NCBI GenBank assembly: GCA_030425295.1
Contig: JAUIAT010000004.1
Location: 79,019 to 143,018, forward strand
Origin: Gammaproteobacteria bacterium
GTDB lineage: Bacteria > Pseudomonadota > Gammaproteobacteria > JAUIAT01
DNA length: 64,000 bases
Reading direction: 5' to 3'
Under the pieces are notes generated by a model that worked only from the letters and a program-made list of their open reading frames with translations, ran no database searches and was not told where the DNA came from. Each line of letters starts with the position of its first letter. Within the stretch, counting starts at the first letter, position 1. A program made the translations under genes and the position numbers. Positions 1-9,086 of this stretch are shown here, piece after piece.

Positions 1-958
1 TTATAGCTTTTTCAAGAGCGCAAGCAAAAGCATTAATATCCGCCCCGCCATGACTCTTTACTACAACGCCTTGCAAACCAAGAAAACTAGCCCCATTTCT
101 TTTACCAGGGTCCAACTCTCCTTTAAGGCTTTTAAAGATGGGTAAAGCTAAGAATCCACACAGCTTAGTAAACCACCCTGAGGAAATAACATCTCTTAAG
201 TTCTCGGCAATCAACTTAGTAGCACCCTCAACGGCCTTAAGAGTCACATTACCAACGAACCCATCACAAACGACAACATCAGCAACACCTTTAAAAATAG
301 CATCACCTTCGATATAACCCTTGTAATTAATGCTTTTGGCAGAAGAAAGGTATTGAGCTGTTTGCTTCACCTGCTCATTACCTTTAATTTCCTCTTCCCC
401 GACATTTAGCAGTGCAACTTTAGGTTTTTTAATACCTTTAATTGCAGAAACAGCTATTGAACCCATTACCGCGAACTGCAACAGGTGCTTAGCCGACGAA
501 TCGACGTTAGCACCCAAATCTAGCATATGGACTTCCTTGCCGTTTACAGCTGGAAACGACGCCATAATGGCCGGACGATCAACTCCTGGCAAAGTTCTCA
601 GCACCAAGTGTGAAGTAGCCATTAACGCACCAGTATTACCGGCACTTACACAACTATCGGCACGTCCTTCTTTTACCAAATTGACGGCAACCCGCATTGA
701 TGAATCACGTTTACGACGGACAGCTTGAGCCGGAGGCTCATCCATACCTACAACTTCGGAAGCATGTTGAATTTCGATGCGGTTACGCACCTTAGACGCC
801 TGCTGTTGGTCCAACATTTGCTTTAGCGTTGATTCATCACCTACCAAAATCAGTTTTAACTTTTTATGATTTTGTAGAATTTTCAACGCCGCTGGCACCG
901 TCACTGACGGGCCGAAATCGCCTCCCATGGCGTCTACAGCAATTGTCTTTAATGTCAC
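1..958 (-). CDS. plsX: phosphate acyltransferase PlsX (C-terminus cut by window edge)
   Basis: Makes acyl-phosphate from acyl-ACP, the first step of the PlsX/PlsY route to phosphatidic acid; a peripheral membrane enzyme. Read on the minus strand, the frame opens with [20 protein letters not shown], the characteristic PlsX N-terminus, and stays open for about 319 codons to position 1, where it is cut. The start is GTG at 958: its GTGA overlaps the TGA of rpmF (955-957), so translation is probably coupled. It follows yceD and rpmF in the standard gammaproteobacterial order, where fab genes usually come next (outside the window). Identity is secure; the true C-terminus is not visible. Confidence 0.95.
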   Translation of the reverse strand, partial: MTLKTIAVDAMGGDFGPSVTVPAALKILQNHKKLKLILVGDESTLKQMLDQQQASKVRNRIEIQHASEVVGMDEPPAQAVRRKRDSSMRVAVNLVKEGRADSCVSAGNTGALMATSHLVLRTLPGVDRPAIMASFPAVNGKEVHMLDLGANVDSSAKHLLQFAVMGSIAVSAIKGIKKPKVALLNVGEEEIKGNEQVKQTAQYLSSAKSINYKGYIEGDAIFKGVADVVVCDGFVGNVTLKAVEGATKLIAENLRDVISSGWFTKLCGFLALPIFKSLKGELDPGKRNGASFLGLQGVVVKSHGGADINAFACALEKAI

Positions 959-1152
959 TCTTCTTCAGCTTCTATAATTTGTGCAGGTTCATAAATTTTA
1001 ACACCACGATAATAACCATCAGCAGTTACATGATGACGACGATGTCTTTCACCGCTAGTTTTGTCGATTGACACTTCCGCACCAGTTAAAGCGTGATGTG
1101 CACGACCCATGTCACGTTTAGCGCGAGATTTTTTCTTCTTAGGCACTGCCAT
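955..1152 (-). CDS. rpmF: 50S ribosomal protein L32
   Basis: Ribosomal protein bL32 of the large subunit, 65 residues. It begins [20 protein letters not shown] and contains [20 protein letters not shown], the diagnostic L32 core. The C-terminus is acidic (IIEAEEE) and a few residues longer than in E. coli. It has no zinc-binding cysteines, so it is a C-minus form. It lies between yceD and plsX, with its stop overlapping the plsX start, as in the conserved yceD-rpmF-plsX operon. Confidence 0.97.
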   Translation of the reverse strand: MAVPKKKKSRAKRDMGRAHHALTGAEVSIDKTSGERHRRHHVTADGYYRGVKIYEPAQIIEAEEE

Positions 1153-1183
1153 AGCTTATAGCTCCTATTAAATACTGATCATA

Positions 1184-1717
1184 TCAGTTGTTTAGTAATT
1201 CTTTTAAGTTAGAAAATGGTTTCTGTCGTTGCTCTTCAACCTGTTCCTCTTCGATGATTTCATCAACTTCATCATAAAGAGGGGCTGGGCATTCATCGCC
1301 GATATGACGAGAAACTACGGGCAACTCCAATAATAATACTTCTTCAACCAAGTCCGATAATTTAACGCTTTTCCATTTCGTTAGCAAGGGCTCATAACCT
1401 TCAGGCAAATCAAGATCTTCAAGCTCAGAATTAACTGGAACCAATTTTATATTTACCTTCACCTTATACTGCATACCCTGCAAGCAGCGCTGACAAATCA
1501 AAGGCAAAGCCACATTCATCTTGCAGTGCAAATATGAATTACCATACAAATCAACACCGCCTTGAAGCTCAACTTCAGCTGAATTAAGCTGAGATTGCAA
1601 TAGAGGTTGCAGACGATTCATTTTAGAACAGTCAATAACACCTTTATATAAGGCACTCTCTTTTGATGCTTGATGCGGATCAATTCTTAATGGCAACTTA
1701 TTCAATTTACTACACAT
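1184..1717 (-). CDS. yceD: YceD family (DUF177) protein
   Basis: Conserved small protein of the YceD/DUF177 family, encoded upstream of rpmF and linked to large-subunit rRNA metabolism. The 177-residue product starts MCSKLNKLPLRIDP, aligning with the start of E. coli YceD (KLPLTLDP). It keeps the CQRC pair and the LPVVSRH..ECP segment of the family. An upstream in-frame ATG at 1759 was rejected because it lies inside the promoter: a TTGACA (1772-1767) / TAAGAT (1749-1744) pair with 17-bp spacing gives a transcript starting near 1737. No clear Shine-Dalgarno precedes 1717. It heads the yceD-rpmF-plsX operon, just downstream of the IS-bracketed insertion. Confidence 0.9.
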   Translation of the reverse strand: MCSKLNKLPLRIDPHQASKESALYKGVIDCSKMNRLQPLLQSQLNSAEVELQGGVDLYGNSYLHCKMNVALPLICQRCLQGMQYKVKVNIKLVPVNSELEDLDLPEGYEPLLTKWKSVKLSDLVEEVLLLELPVVSRHIGDECPAPLYDEVDEIIEEEQVEEQRQKPFSNLKELLNN

Positions 1718-1743
1718 TCGGTTATAAAACTTGCGTCGTGGGT

Positions 1744-1772
1744 ATCTTATCGCTTTCAAATAAATTTGTCAA
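1744..1772 (-). promoter_or_regulatory. sigma70-type promoter of yceD-rpmF-plsX
   Basis: On the minus strand TTGACA (1772-1767), a 17-bp spacer and TAAGAT (1749-1744) form a near-consensus promoter about 27 bp upstream of the yceD start codon. The mobile block at 1790 ends 17 bp beyond the -35 box, so the operon kept its own promoter after the insertion. Confidence 0.7.
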
Positions 1773-1789
1773 AATTTTAGCCCACCGCA

Positions 1790-2764
1790 AATTGAATCAA
1801 AATAAATATTACCGAAATTAGAAAAAAATAAGGTCGTTGCGTCACAATAAATCTTACCGAAAAGGAGGCGGTAACCTATGGGACGACTGTGTATGGATTT
1901 ATATTTAAAACAACTCAAAAAACGCTACAAAAAAGCAAACAAGAAGAATAAATCTCTAATTTTAGATGAGTTCTGCAAAACTAGCGGATATCACCGCAAG
2001 CATGCTGTTAGGCTTCTTGGTAAATCACCAAGAAAATCTAAAGATAATCACGCAGATGGTCGCGGTCGCAAAAGGACTTACGAGCCAGATAGCGTTCTAA
2101 CTCCACTAAAGAAAATATGGCTGGCTACAGATCAAATGTGTGGAAAACGTTTAAAAGCAGCAATGTCTATGTGGTTGCCATTTTACGAATCTTATTATGG
2201 GAAGATAAGCTCACATACAAAATCTCAATTACTATTGATGAGCGGATCAACAATAGACAGACTATTAAAGCCTACAAAGGTAAGTTTTAACAAAGGAAGA
2301 AGCGGAACTAAGCCTGGAAGCTTATTAAGAAAGCATATACCAGTAAAAACTAATCAATGTAATGAGGAGCAACCTGGCTTTGCTGAAGCGGATACAGTGG
2401 CCCACTGTGGCACTAGCTTAATTGGTGACTTTGTTTGGAGTATAACTCTGACAGATATATATTCTGGTTGGACGGAAAACCGCGCCATCTGGAATAAAGG
2501 TGCACAAGGCGTCGTTGAGGTCATCAACGACATTGAAGAAAACTTGCCATTCCAAATCCTTGGATTTGATTGCGATAATGGTTCAGAATTTCTCAATTAC
2601 CACCTGATACGTTACTTTCAGAAGCGCTCCGTGCCAGTACAGTTAAAGGGAAGAAATGTTGGAATATGATAAAAAATACAGATATTTTGCTTGCCATTTC
2701 GGTAACATTAATTATGAGGCAACGAATCACCATTTCGGTAACATTTTATTTTGACGCAACAGGA
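1790..2764 (+). mobile_element. insertion sequence, internally deleted copy (975 bp)
   Basis: Nearly identical to the 1365-bp copy at 6794-8158 in the same orientation, but lacking 390 bp inside the transposase gene. Outer ends are AATTGAATCAAAATAAA (left) and the complement of CAAAATAAAATGTTACC near the right end. Left flank is CCGCA (1785-1789). The right flank (TTTAC) does not match it, so this copy alone has no target duplication. Confidence 0.9.
1878..2669 (+). pseudogene. transposase with in-frame internal deletion
   Basis: Encodes 263 residues, identical to the 393-residue transposase at 6882 except for a few substitutions and loss of 130 residues. The join lies at the dinucleotide TT after GTACAG, equivalent to skipping about 7647-8036 of the full copy. 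The lost part holds the third catalytic acid (E271 of the full protein), so the product keeps the N-terminal DNA-binding region and D172/D233 but cannot be an active DDE recombinase. It still has a good Shine-Dalgarno (AAAGGAGG) and an open frame to the normal C-terminal residues LKGRNVGI. It could act as a DNA-binding regulator or be inert. Confidence 0.85.
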
Positions 2765-2928
2765 TTTACTAGAAGATTTGCAACTTGTTGTAATAGGCTA
2801 TTTAGTTATTTGCGCTAGATCCCGTACAAGTCAAATATTTTAAGATTAAATTTTTTCGCACCACCAAGGTGTATCATTCTTTCTCCCATATATAAAACTT
2901 ACATCTTTAAAGCACTACCTGAAATATT

Positions 2929-5900
2929 TTAAACCACCGCTTTAAAATTATCTCCATTTTCCATTTTGTTTTGATTTTGTTCATCAAACCTTAATCTATC
3001 TTCTTCAGGAAGCCAGCTAAGCACCTTGTTCAGATCATCACAATTTTTAATTTTGTTTTGATTTTGTTTGGCAAACCTTAGCCTATCTTCTTCAGGAAGC
3101 TCAAAAAGCACGCATGAAAGCTGTGCGCCATTTTCAATTTTGTCTTGATGTTGTTCGGCAAACTTAAATAACTCTTTTTTTGGGAGCCAACCAAGTGCCA
3201 TACGCAGATCATCACAATTTTTAATTTTGTCTTGATTTTTCTCAATACACTTCAATATTTCTTTTTTTGGAAGATAATTTAACATCCTTGCAAGCTGTGA
3301 ACTACTTTCAATTTTGTCTTTATTTTGCTCAATAAACCTTAGCCTATCTTCTTCAGGAAGCTCTAAAAGTACCGTCTCAAAATCATATATATCTTCAATT
3401 TTGTCTTGATGTTGTTTAGCAAACTTGAATCGATTCTTATCTGGTATGATTCCAAGAATTTTTATAAGCGACTCACAGTTGGTGACTATATTTTCATCTA
3501 TTTCATCCCACCAAGTCTTGCCATAGCATTTACTCAAAAATTCGTTATCTACATCAATATTAGAGTGAGCGAGAAGCCAATCTATTGGTTTTGCACTAAT
3601 AAAAGCATTTTTTTTAATTTTTACGGTAAAACAATCATAATTACTTTGTGTAATATTTTTCTCTTTTAAATCAGGGAATTTTTCAAGAAGTTGAATAATT
3701 TTCTCCTTATTTCCACCCTTTATTGCCGTAAATAATTGTTGGGATGGTCTGCTTAGCTCGTCTTTTTGTTTTATTCTGTGGCGGGATTGAAAATATTGAA
3801 GAAGTTTAAATGCAGGAACCTTGGTTGATCCCATCGTATTTTTTGCGAGTTGCGAATTAATCAATATGACAGGGAACACCTGTTGAATGATTTGTTTTAA
3901 TTTAGACTTAAATTCATTTAGGTTATCAGGTTGAAGCCAATATCTTTGATTGATGACTTCAAATGAGCCATCAGGGCGCATAAGTAAGCGTGTTTGGAGC
4001 GTTTTAATATAATTTTTATCATACGAAGTAAGTTTATTTTGACTCTCCTTTAGCTTTGACAATACATCTCTCAAATTAAGACAATCATTATATGGATTGA
4101 TTACACCACAAGAAACTGCCGGATAGGCCAGCTTTGCCACATTTTCTTGGGATAGTCTAATTTGATAAATCACGCCACCACTTTTAGTTTTGTAATAATC
4201 AACATAAAGCTTTTTCAAGGACTGAATCATTTCTTCTGGCACGCCTACTGGACTTAACACAGAATGAAGAAGCGTTTCCAGATCGACTATACGAGATGTT
4301 TTATTGTTAATCCAGTATCCAATAGTATACGAATTTTCTGATTGATAATTACCAAAGAAAAATGGATTACTTGAAATTGCGCATTTTTCATATCCTTCAT
4401 CATTATTAGAAATAGGATTAGCACCTTGATTCGAATAATGCGCAATAAACTCAAGCATAGAATCAAATTTTTGAAGGTGGGAATTTAACAGTCGAAAAGC
4501 AAAATGGTTGGGATTTGCTTCCAACCAACAAATAAGTTCTGAGTAAAACTCATAGACAAAAGCAATACTTTCATCACATCCATGATAAAAATAAACAAAT
4601 TGGTCATTGTCCTTCTTTTCTTGCTGGATGAACTTAATGGCGGTTTTGATGAGTTTTGTTTTTTCAGCTTCTCCTAAATCTCCATGATAATTTTCGACAA
4701 ACTTTGTTACATTGCCTTGAATCTTTCCTTCTTCAAACTCGCTACCTAAAACGGTTTTTAAGTGCAGTTCACTTTGCGAAAAGATCCCAGGGTTGTGATC
4801 GTTGTCAGATTCAGGTGTTTGCGCATAAGTTTTCTTAATGCTATTTAAAATTTCAATATGATTTTGTGTTTGCCGGGACACTTCTTGCCAAGGTGTCAAT
4901 AACTTTGATCTTGCAAGAGATAGATTAGGAAGCTTCTTATTGTTATCCAATTGGCTCAAGAAAGTGATTACTGGTGCTTGTGCCAACATTTGTTTAAAGG
5001 GTGGAAACAATGGCATTTTTTTACCAGCATATTCAACTTGGATGGTGGGTTTATTTTCAACTATGATATTTTCATTATCTTCAATTGATTTTAAAATATT
5101 CCTCAAAGGAACCCATTGATTTTCTGGGTGTTCTTTATCTTTAATATTATTGGCTTCGAAGTAACGATGTTTCATCACATACATGCGGTACCGATAAAGT
5201 TCACCCTTATTATTAAGTGTGTCTAAGTCAAAGTATGGACTCTTTTTAATCGCTTTTTCATCATAGTTCAATATTTTTCCTGATTCTTCAAAAACTTCTC
5301 TCTGTGCAGTGATAGCAAGCTCACCATCGCCAAGATTACTTTTACCACCAAAGTTATCCCACCATTCATGACGCACCCGCCTGCCAATCAAAATATGTAC
5401 CTCACGGTTTATGATGGTATAGGTTAAGATGCCTGCTGCAGTGTGACCCGGGTTTACCTCCATATCTTTTGGTGAGATGATCCAGTTCAGTCGCTGGTAA
5501 AGTGAGTTAAAAAATTTATGCTGCAGCTTTACTGAAAGCTCAACGGTTTCAAGCATGCGCCAAATGGCCGGTTGAACCTTGTTCAAAAACTGAGGGAATT
5601 GTTTCTTTTGTTTTAGAATTTCCTTATCGCTAAGACCCGCAAACCAACCCTCGGTGTCATAACTCTTTAAGCTGTACAACTCAACAGGTGTATTAGGGTC
5701 TTCTTTTCGAGGTTTACCTAAAGAACGAAATATAAAAGTAGATCCGGCATCGACTAGGTAGACTTTTCCGTCTTTTCCTAAAATAAAAGCATCTTCTTTT
5801 ATATCAATGTTACCTAATAAGGCATGGGTAATATACGTCTGACGCGCATAGTTTTTAATATACTCTTTGTTGAAAATTTTTGCCGATTCGATATATTCTG

Positions 5901-6714
5901 ATACGACAAACTGTCCTCCTAATTGATTTGAAACAGACGAATTATGGCTCTTAATCAGTTTCAATATGCGCCTTGGTAATGAACGATAAATTGCCATTTT
6001 AGGAACATTCACGCCCATTGCGTGATAAAGCCATTTGGCCATTAATTCTGTTTGAGCAGCTTCAGTATGACTACCTAACTTAAGTACATATTCGCCATGG
6101 TCTGGATGAGACAGCAAAAATGTGCTGTTGGTTCCACCACCTAAAGGCTCACTTCGCCAGCTTTCATCTGCGAAATCCCCTGGAAAATCATTTGCCGATC
6201 CAATTAAAGTTTGCTTGTTTTGTAGCTGATAGTGGAAAAGGCTCAAAGGAATATCAGAATGACTATACTGTGCTTTAATATCATTCAGTTGATCTTCTAA
6301 ATCATCGAATACCCAAACCGCTGAAACAACTTGATTGCTTTGCTTTAGGTTCTCCAAATACTCATTTATTTTTTGTGATTTCTGAAGCTGCTTAGGGAGA
6401 CTTTCCGACTTAATGCTAGGTGCGTAAATCACTTCATCAAGTTGCAAATCAAGTTGTTTTAGTTGTTTTTTTGTAGGTTCACATAAATGTTCAGCTCGTG
6501 CAGTTAAACCAATTATTTTAATTTCATCTACATTGCTTAATCGTTTTAATGTTGCTGGCAAATCTCGTTCAGTTAAAACTGGGTTGTCTCTATATTTTTC
6601 TAATCCAGGAATCAGTAAAGTATGATCAATATCAACAAAAATAATGGATTGATGTGGAGCATTATTAAGCTGTGTATTTAAATTTGTTATTTTTTTAAAA
6701 GTATAGCTAAGCAC
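2929..6714 (-). CDS. large multidomain protein: HAD-like, kinase-like, Nudix and 29-residue repeats; putative effector
   Basis: A 1261-residue protein with no signal peptide or membrane segment. Visible parts: (1) residues 22-160, HAD-like, with FVDIDHTLL (D28, D30) as the nucleophile motif; (2) about 180-370, kinase-like by pattern (LGGGTNSTFLL, YVLKLGS, GNIDIKEDAF, VYLVDAGST); (3) about 425-545, a Nudix domain with FGGKSNLGDGE..REVFEESG, imperfect in the first half of the box; (4) about 620-950, unrecognised; (5) an ankyrin-like patch; (6) about 1090-1261, six 29-residue repeats of the type LPEEDRLRFxEQNQDKIENx. The start is GTG at 6714, preceded by GGAGG. The gene sits alone between two direct IS copies. 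Architecture and isolation suggest a host-directed effector, but this is inference; no substrate can be named. Confidence 0.75.
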   Translation of the reverse strand: MLSYTFKKITNLNTQLNNAPHQSIIFVDIDHTLLIPGLEKYRDNPVLTERDLPATLKRLSNVDEIKIIGLTARAEHLCEPTKKQLKQLDLQLDEVIYAPSIKSESLPKQLQKSQKINEYLENLKQSNQVVSAVWVFDDLEDQLNDIKAQYSHSDIPLSLFHYQLQNKQTLIGSANDFPGDFADESWRSEPLGGGTNSTFLLSHPDHGEYVLKLGSHTEAAQTELMAKWLYHAMGVNVPKMAIYRSLPRRILKLIKSHNSSVSNQLGGQFVVSEYIESAKIFNKEYIKNYARQTYITHALLGNIDIKEDAFILGKDGKVYLVDAGSTFIFRSLGKPRKEDPNTPVELYSLKSYDTEGWFAGLSDKEILKQKKQFPQFLNKVQPAIWRMLETVELSVKLQHKFFNSLYQRLNWIISPKDMEVNPGHTAAGILTYTIINREVHILIGRRVRHEWWDNFGGKSNLGDGELAITAQREVFEESGKILNYDEKAIKKSPYFDLDTLNNKGELYRYRMYVMKHRYFEANNIKDKEHPENQWVPLRNILKSIEDNENIIVENKPTIQVEYAGKKMPLFPPFKQMLAQAPVITFLSQLDNNKKLPNLSLARSKLLTPWQEVSRQTQNHIEILNSIKKTYAQTPESDNDHNPGIFSQSELHLKTVLGSEFEEGKIQGNVTKFVENYHGDLGEAEKTKLIKTAIKFIQQEKKDNDQFVYFYHGCDESIAFVYEFYSELICWLEANPNHFAFRLLNSHLQKFDSMLEFIAHYSNQGANPISNNDEGYEKCAISSNPFFFGNYQSENSYTIGYWINNKTSRIVDLETLLHSVLSPVGVPEEMIQSLKKLYVDYYKTKSGGVIYQIRLSQENVAKLAYPAVSCGVINPYNDCLNLRDVLSKLKESQNKLTSYDKNYIKTLQTRLLMRPDGSFEVINQRYWLQPDNLNEFKSKLKQIIQQVFPVILINSQLAKNTMGSTKVPAFKLLQYFQSRHRIKQKDELSRPSQQLFTAIKGGNKEKIIQLLEKFPDLKEKNITQSNYDCFTVKIKKNAFISAKPIDWLLAHSNIDVDNEFLSKCYGKTWWDEIDENIVTNCESLIKILGIIPDKNRFKFAKQHQDKIEDIYDFETVLLELPEEDRLRFIEQNKDKIESSSQLARMLNYLPKKEILKCIEKNQDKIKNCDDLRMALGWLPKKELFKFAEQHQDKIENGAQLSCVLFELPEEDRLRFAKQNQNKIKNCDDLNKVLSWLPEEDRLRFDEQNQNKMENGDNFKAVV
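2935..3450 (-). repeat. six coding repeats of about 87 bp (29 residues)
   Basis: The 3' end of the 1261-residue gene consists of degenerate 87-bp units, each encoding LPEEDRLRF-xEQxQDKIEN-x-L-x-VL. Each unit has a hydrophobic LP-turn start and a charged amphipathic helix, suggesting a helical solenoid. Confidence 0.75.
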
Positions 6715-6793
6715 AATAAATCAATCCTCCACCAATGGGTTGGCCATATTTTACTCAATTATGTGAATTTTGTCAACTTGTCCGGTTCTAACG

Positions 6794-8158
6794 AATTGAA
6801 TCAAAATAAATGTTACCGAAATTAGAAAAAAATAAGGTCGTTGCGTCACAATAAATGTTACCGAAAAGGAGGCGGTAACCTATGGGACGACTGTGTATGG
6901 ATTTATATTTAAAACAACTCAAAAAACGCTACAAAAAAGCAAACAAGAAGAATAAATCTCTAATTTTAGATGAGTTCTGCAAAACTAGCGGATATCACCG
7001 CAAGCATGCTGTTAGGCTTCTTGGTAAATCACCAAGAAAATCTAAAGATAATCACGCAGATGGTCGCGGTCGCAAAAGGACTTACGAGCCAGATAGCGTT
7101 CTAACTCCACTAAAGAAAATATGGCTGGCTACAGATCAAATGTGTGGAAAACGTTTAAAAGCAGCAATGTCTATGTGGTTGCCATTTTACGAATCTTATT
7201 ATGGGAAGATAAGCTCACATACAAAATCTCAATTACTATTGATGAGCGGATCAACAATAGACAGACTATTAAAGCCTACAAAGGTAAGTTTTAACAAAGG
7301 AAGAAGCGGAACTAAGCCTGGAAGCTTATTAAGAAAGCATATACCAGTAAAAACTAATCAATGTAATGAGGAGCAACCTGGCTTTGCTGAAGCGGATACA
7401 GTGGCCCACTGTGGCACTAGCTTAATTGGTGACTTTGTTTGGAGTATAACTCTGACAGATATATATTCTGGTTGGACGGAAAACCGCGCCATCTGGAATA
7501 AAGGTGCACAAGGCGTCGTTGAGGTCATCAACGACATTGAAGAAAACTTGCCATTCCAAATCCTTGGATTTGATTGCGATAATGGTTCAGAATGTCTCAA
7601 TTACCACCTGATACGTTACTTTCAGAAGCGCCCCGTGCCAGTACAGTTTACTCGTTCTAGACCATATCATAAAGATGATAATGCTCATGTTGAGCAAAAA
7701 AACTGGACTCATGTACGCCAACTATTTGGTTACTACAGAATTCAAAATGCATCCTTGGTTAAGGAAATGAATTCGCTATACAAAAATGAATGCTCTTTAT
7801 TACGTAATTATTTTTACCCAGCCATGAAATTACAAGACAAGCAACGTATTCAGTCTAAGGTCAAGAAAATACATGATAATCCTAAAACACCTTATCAACG
7901 ATTAATTGAAAGCGAGGATATCTCGGAGAAACAGAAAAAACACTTAACCAAAATATACAAAACATTAAACCCTTTTGAATTAAAAGCTAAGATGGAAGTT
8001 AAACTTAAACGAATATTTAGCAAAATTGATCTACAATTAAAGGGAAGAAATGTTGGAATATGATAAAAAATACAGATATTTTGCTTGCCATTTCGGTAAC
8101 ATTAATTATGAGGCAACGAATCACCATTTCGGTAACATTTTATTTTGACGCAACAGGA
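6794..8158 (+). mobile_element. insertion sequence, full-length copy (1365 bp)
   Basis: Carries one intact transposase gene. Each end has two related copies of a motif ending in GTTACCGAAA: left outer 6796, left inner 6841-6866, right inner 8088-8117 and right outer 8124-8156 (the latter two inverted). Right flank is CCGCA (8159-8163), matching the left flank of the other copy at 1785-1789. Its own left flank (TAACG) does not match. IS family not assigned with certainty. Confidence 0.9.
6882..8063 (+). CDS. DDE transposase with integrase-type core
   Basis: A 393-residue recombinase that would cut and join the IS ends. The N-terminal part (about 1-60) is helix-turn-helix-like (LDEFCKTSGYHRKHAVRLLG). 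The integrase-type core shows ADTVAH (D172), GFDCDNGSE (D231/D233) and NAHVEQKNW (E271), a D-D-(38)-E arrangement. The C-terminal third is basic. The ATG at 6882 follows AAAGGAGG; the inner terminal repeat sits directly upstream, so transposase binding could autoregulate expression. It resembles integrase-core transposases outside the best-known IS families, and I cannot name the family. The intact frame suggests it can mobilise both copies here. Confidence 0.9.
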   Translation: MGRLCMDLYLKQLKKRYKKANKKNKSLILDEFCKTSGYHRKHAVRLLGKSPRKSKDNHADGRGRKRTYEPDSVLTPLKKIWLATDQMCGKRLKAAMSMWLPFYESYYGKISSHTKSQLLLMSGSTIDRLLKPTKVSFNKGRSGTKPGSLLRKHIPVKTNQCNEEQPGFAEADTVAHCGTSLIGDFVWSITLTDIYSGWTENRAIWNKGAQGVVEVINDIEENLPFQILGFDCDNGSECLNYHLIRYFQKRPVPVQFTRSRPYHKDDNAHVEQKNWTHVRQLFGYYRIQNASLVKEMNSLYKNECSLLRNYFYPAMKLQDKQRIQSKVKKIHDNPKTPYQRLIESEDISEKQKKHLTKIYKTLNPFELKAKMEVKLKRIFSKIDLQLKGRNVGI

Positions 8159-8168
8159 CCGCACGAAC

Positions 8169-9086
8169 TTAATACACAAAGCCTAACTCATTAGGCAAAG
8201 GCGCCTCAATTTCAAAACGCCTTTGTTCTATTGGATGCTCAAAACCTAAAAAAGAAGCATGTAGAAACATTCTTTTTAAGCCAAGTTTTTTCATTTCTGC
8301 ATTAAACACACGATCACCATACTTATCATCACCAGCAATTGGATACCCTTCGCTTAGAGCGTGCACCCTAATTTGATGGGTGCGACCAGTCTCAAGTCGA
8401 GCCTCAACTAAAGTATAATTATCAAATATTTCTAAAGGTATGAAATGGGTTATTGCCTCCTGGCCATTCAGATCAACCTTAACCATCCGCTCACCACTTT
8501 GAAGTTCGTTTTTAAGCAATGGTTTATTCACAGTACAAGGCTTGTCCCAGCGACCTTTCACCAATAGTTTATAATGTTTATCCATCTTATGATTACGAAT
8601 TTGTTCATGCAAATTGGTCAGGACCTGATAGTTTTTTGCAAATAACAAACATCCTGATGTTCCACGATCAAGCCTATGCACTAATCTAATACCTTTGAGA
8701 TCACCTCTCACCCAAGAAAGGACATCGACAATTCCAAACTGCAACCCACTACCACCATGAACAGCTATGCCGGCAGGCTTGTTCAATATTAATATCGCAT
8801 CATCTTCATATATAATGCTCTGCTCTATCTCCTTGGCAAACCGATCTGGAGGCCTAACTGTTTCTTCTTCTTTTTGAAATACTGGAGGAACCCTAACTTC
8901 GTCATTAACTTTCAATTTATACAAAGCCTTAACTCTAGATTTATTAACTCTAACCTCACCTTTGCGTATCATTTTGTAGATTCGACTTTTTGGAACATTC
9001 TTAAAATAATGCATCAAGAAATTATCAATACGCTGCCCTGCTTGCTCCTTTCTTATAATGACTAATTTCGCTGATAAATATGCCAT
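8169..9086 (-). CDS. rluC: 23S rRNA pseudouridine synthase RluC
   Basis: Converts uridines 955, 2504 and 2580 (E. coli numbering) of 23S rRNA to pseudouridine. The 305-residue product has an N-terminal S4 domain (QAGQRIDNFLM, PKSRIYKMIRKGEVRVN) and the RluA-type catalytic domain with GIRLVHRLDRGTSGCLL, whose HRLDRGTSG loop holds the catalytic aspartate, and RTHQIRVH. The ATG at 9086 was chosen over an upstream one (9143): it has AGAGG upstream and matches the RluC N-terminus. It stands divergent to rne, as in enterobacteria, but yceD, normally close behind, is displaced by the IS block that begins 5 bp after the stop codon. Confidence 0.93.
   Translation of the reverse strand: MAYLSAKLVIIRKEQAGQRIDNFLMHYFKNVPKSRIYKMIRKGEVRVNKSRVKALYKLKVNDEVRVPPVFQKEEETVRPPDRFAKEIEQSIIYEDDAILILNKPAGIAVHGGSGLQFGIVDVLSWVRGDLKGIRLVHRLDRGTSGCLLFAKNYQVLTNLHEQIRNHKMDKHYKLLVKGRWDKPCTVNKPLLKNELQSGERMVKVDLNGQEAITHFIPLEIFDNYTLVEARLETGRTHQIRVHALSEGYPIAGDDKYGDRVFNAEMKKLGLKRMFLHASFLGFEHPIEQRRFEIEAPLPNELGFVY

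Noticed and set aside
829..1071. 80-codon plus-strand frame over plsX/rpmF
   Set aside because: Antisense shadow of two certain genes; hydrophobic composition is an artefact of the reverse strand.
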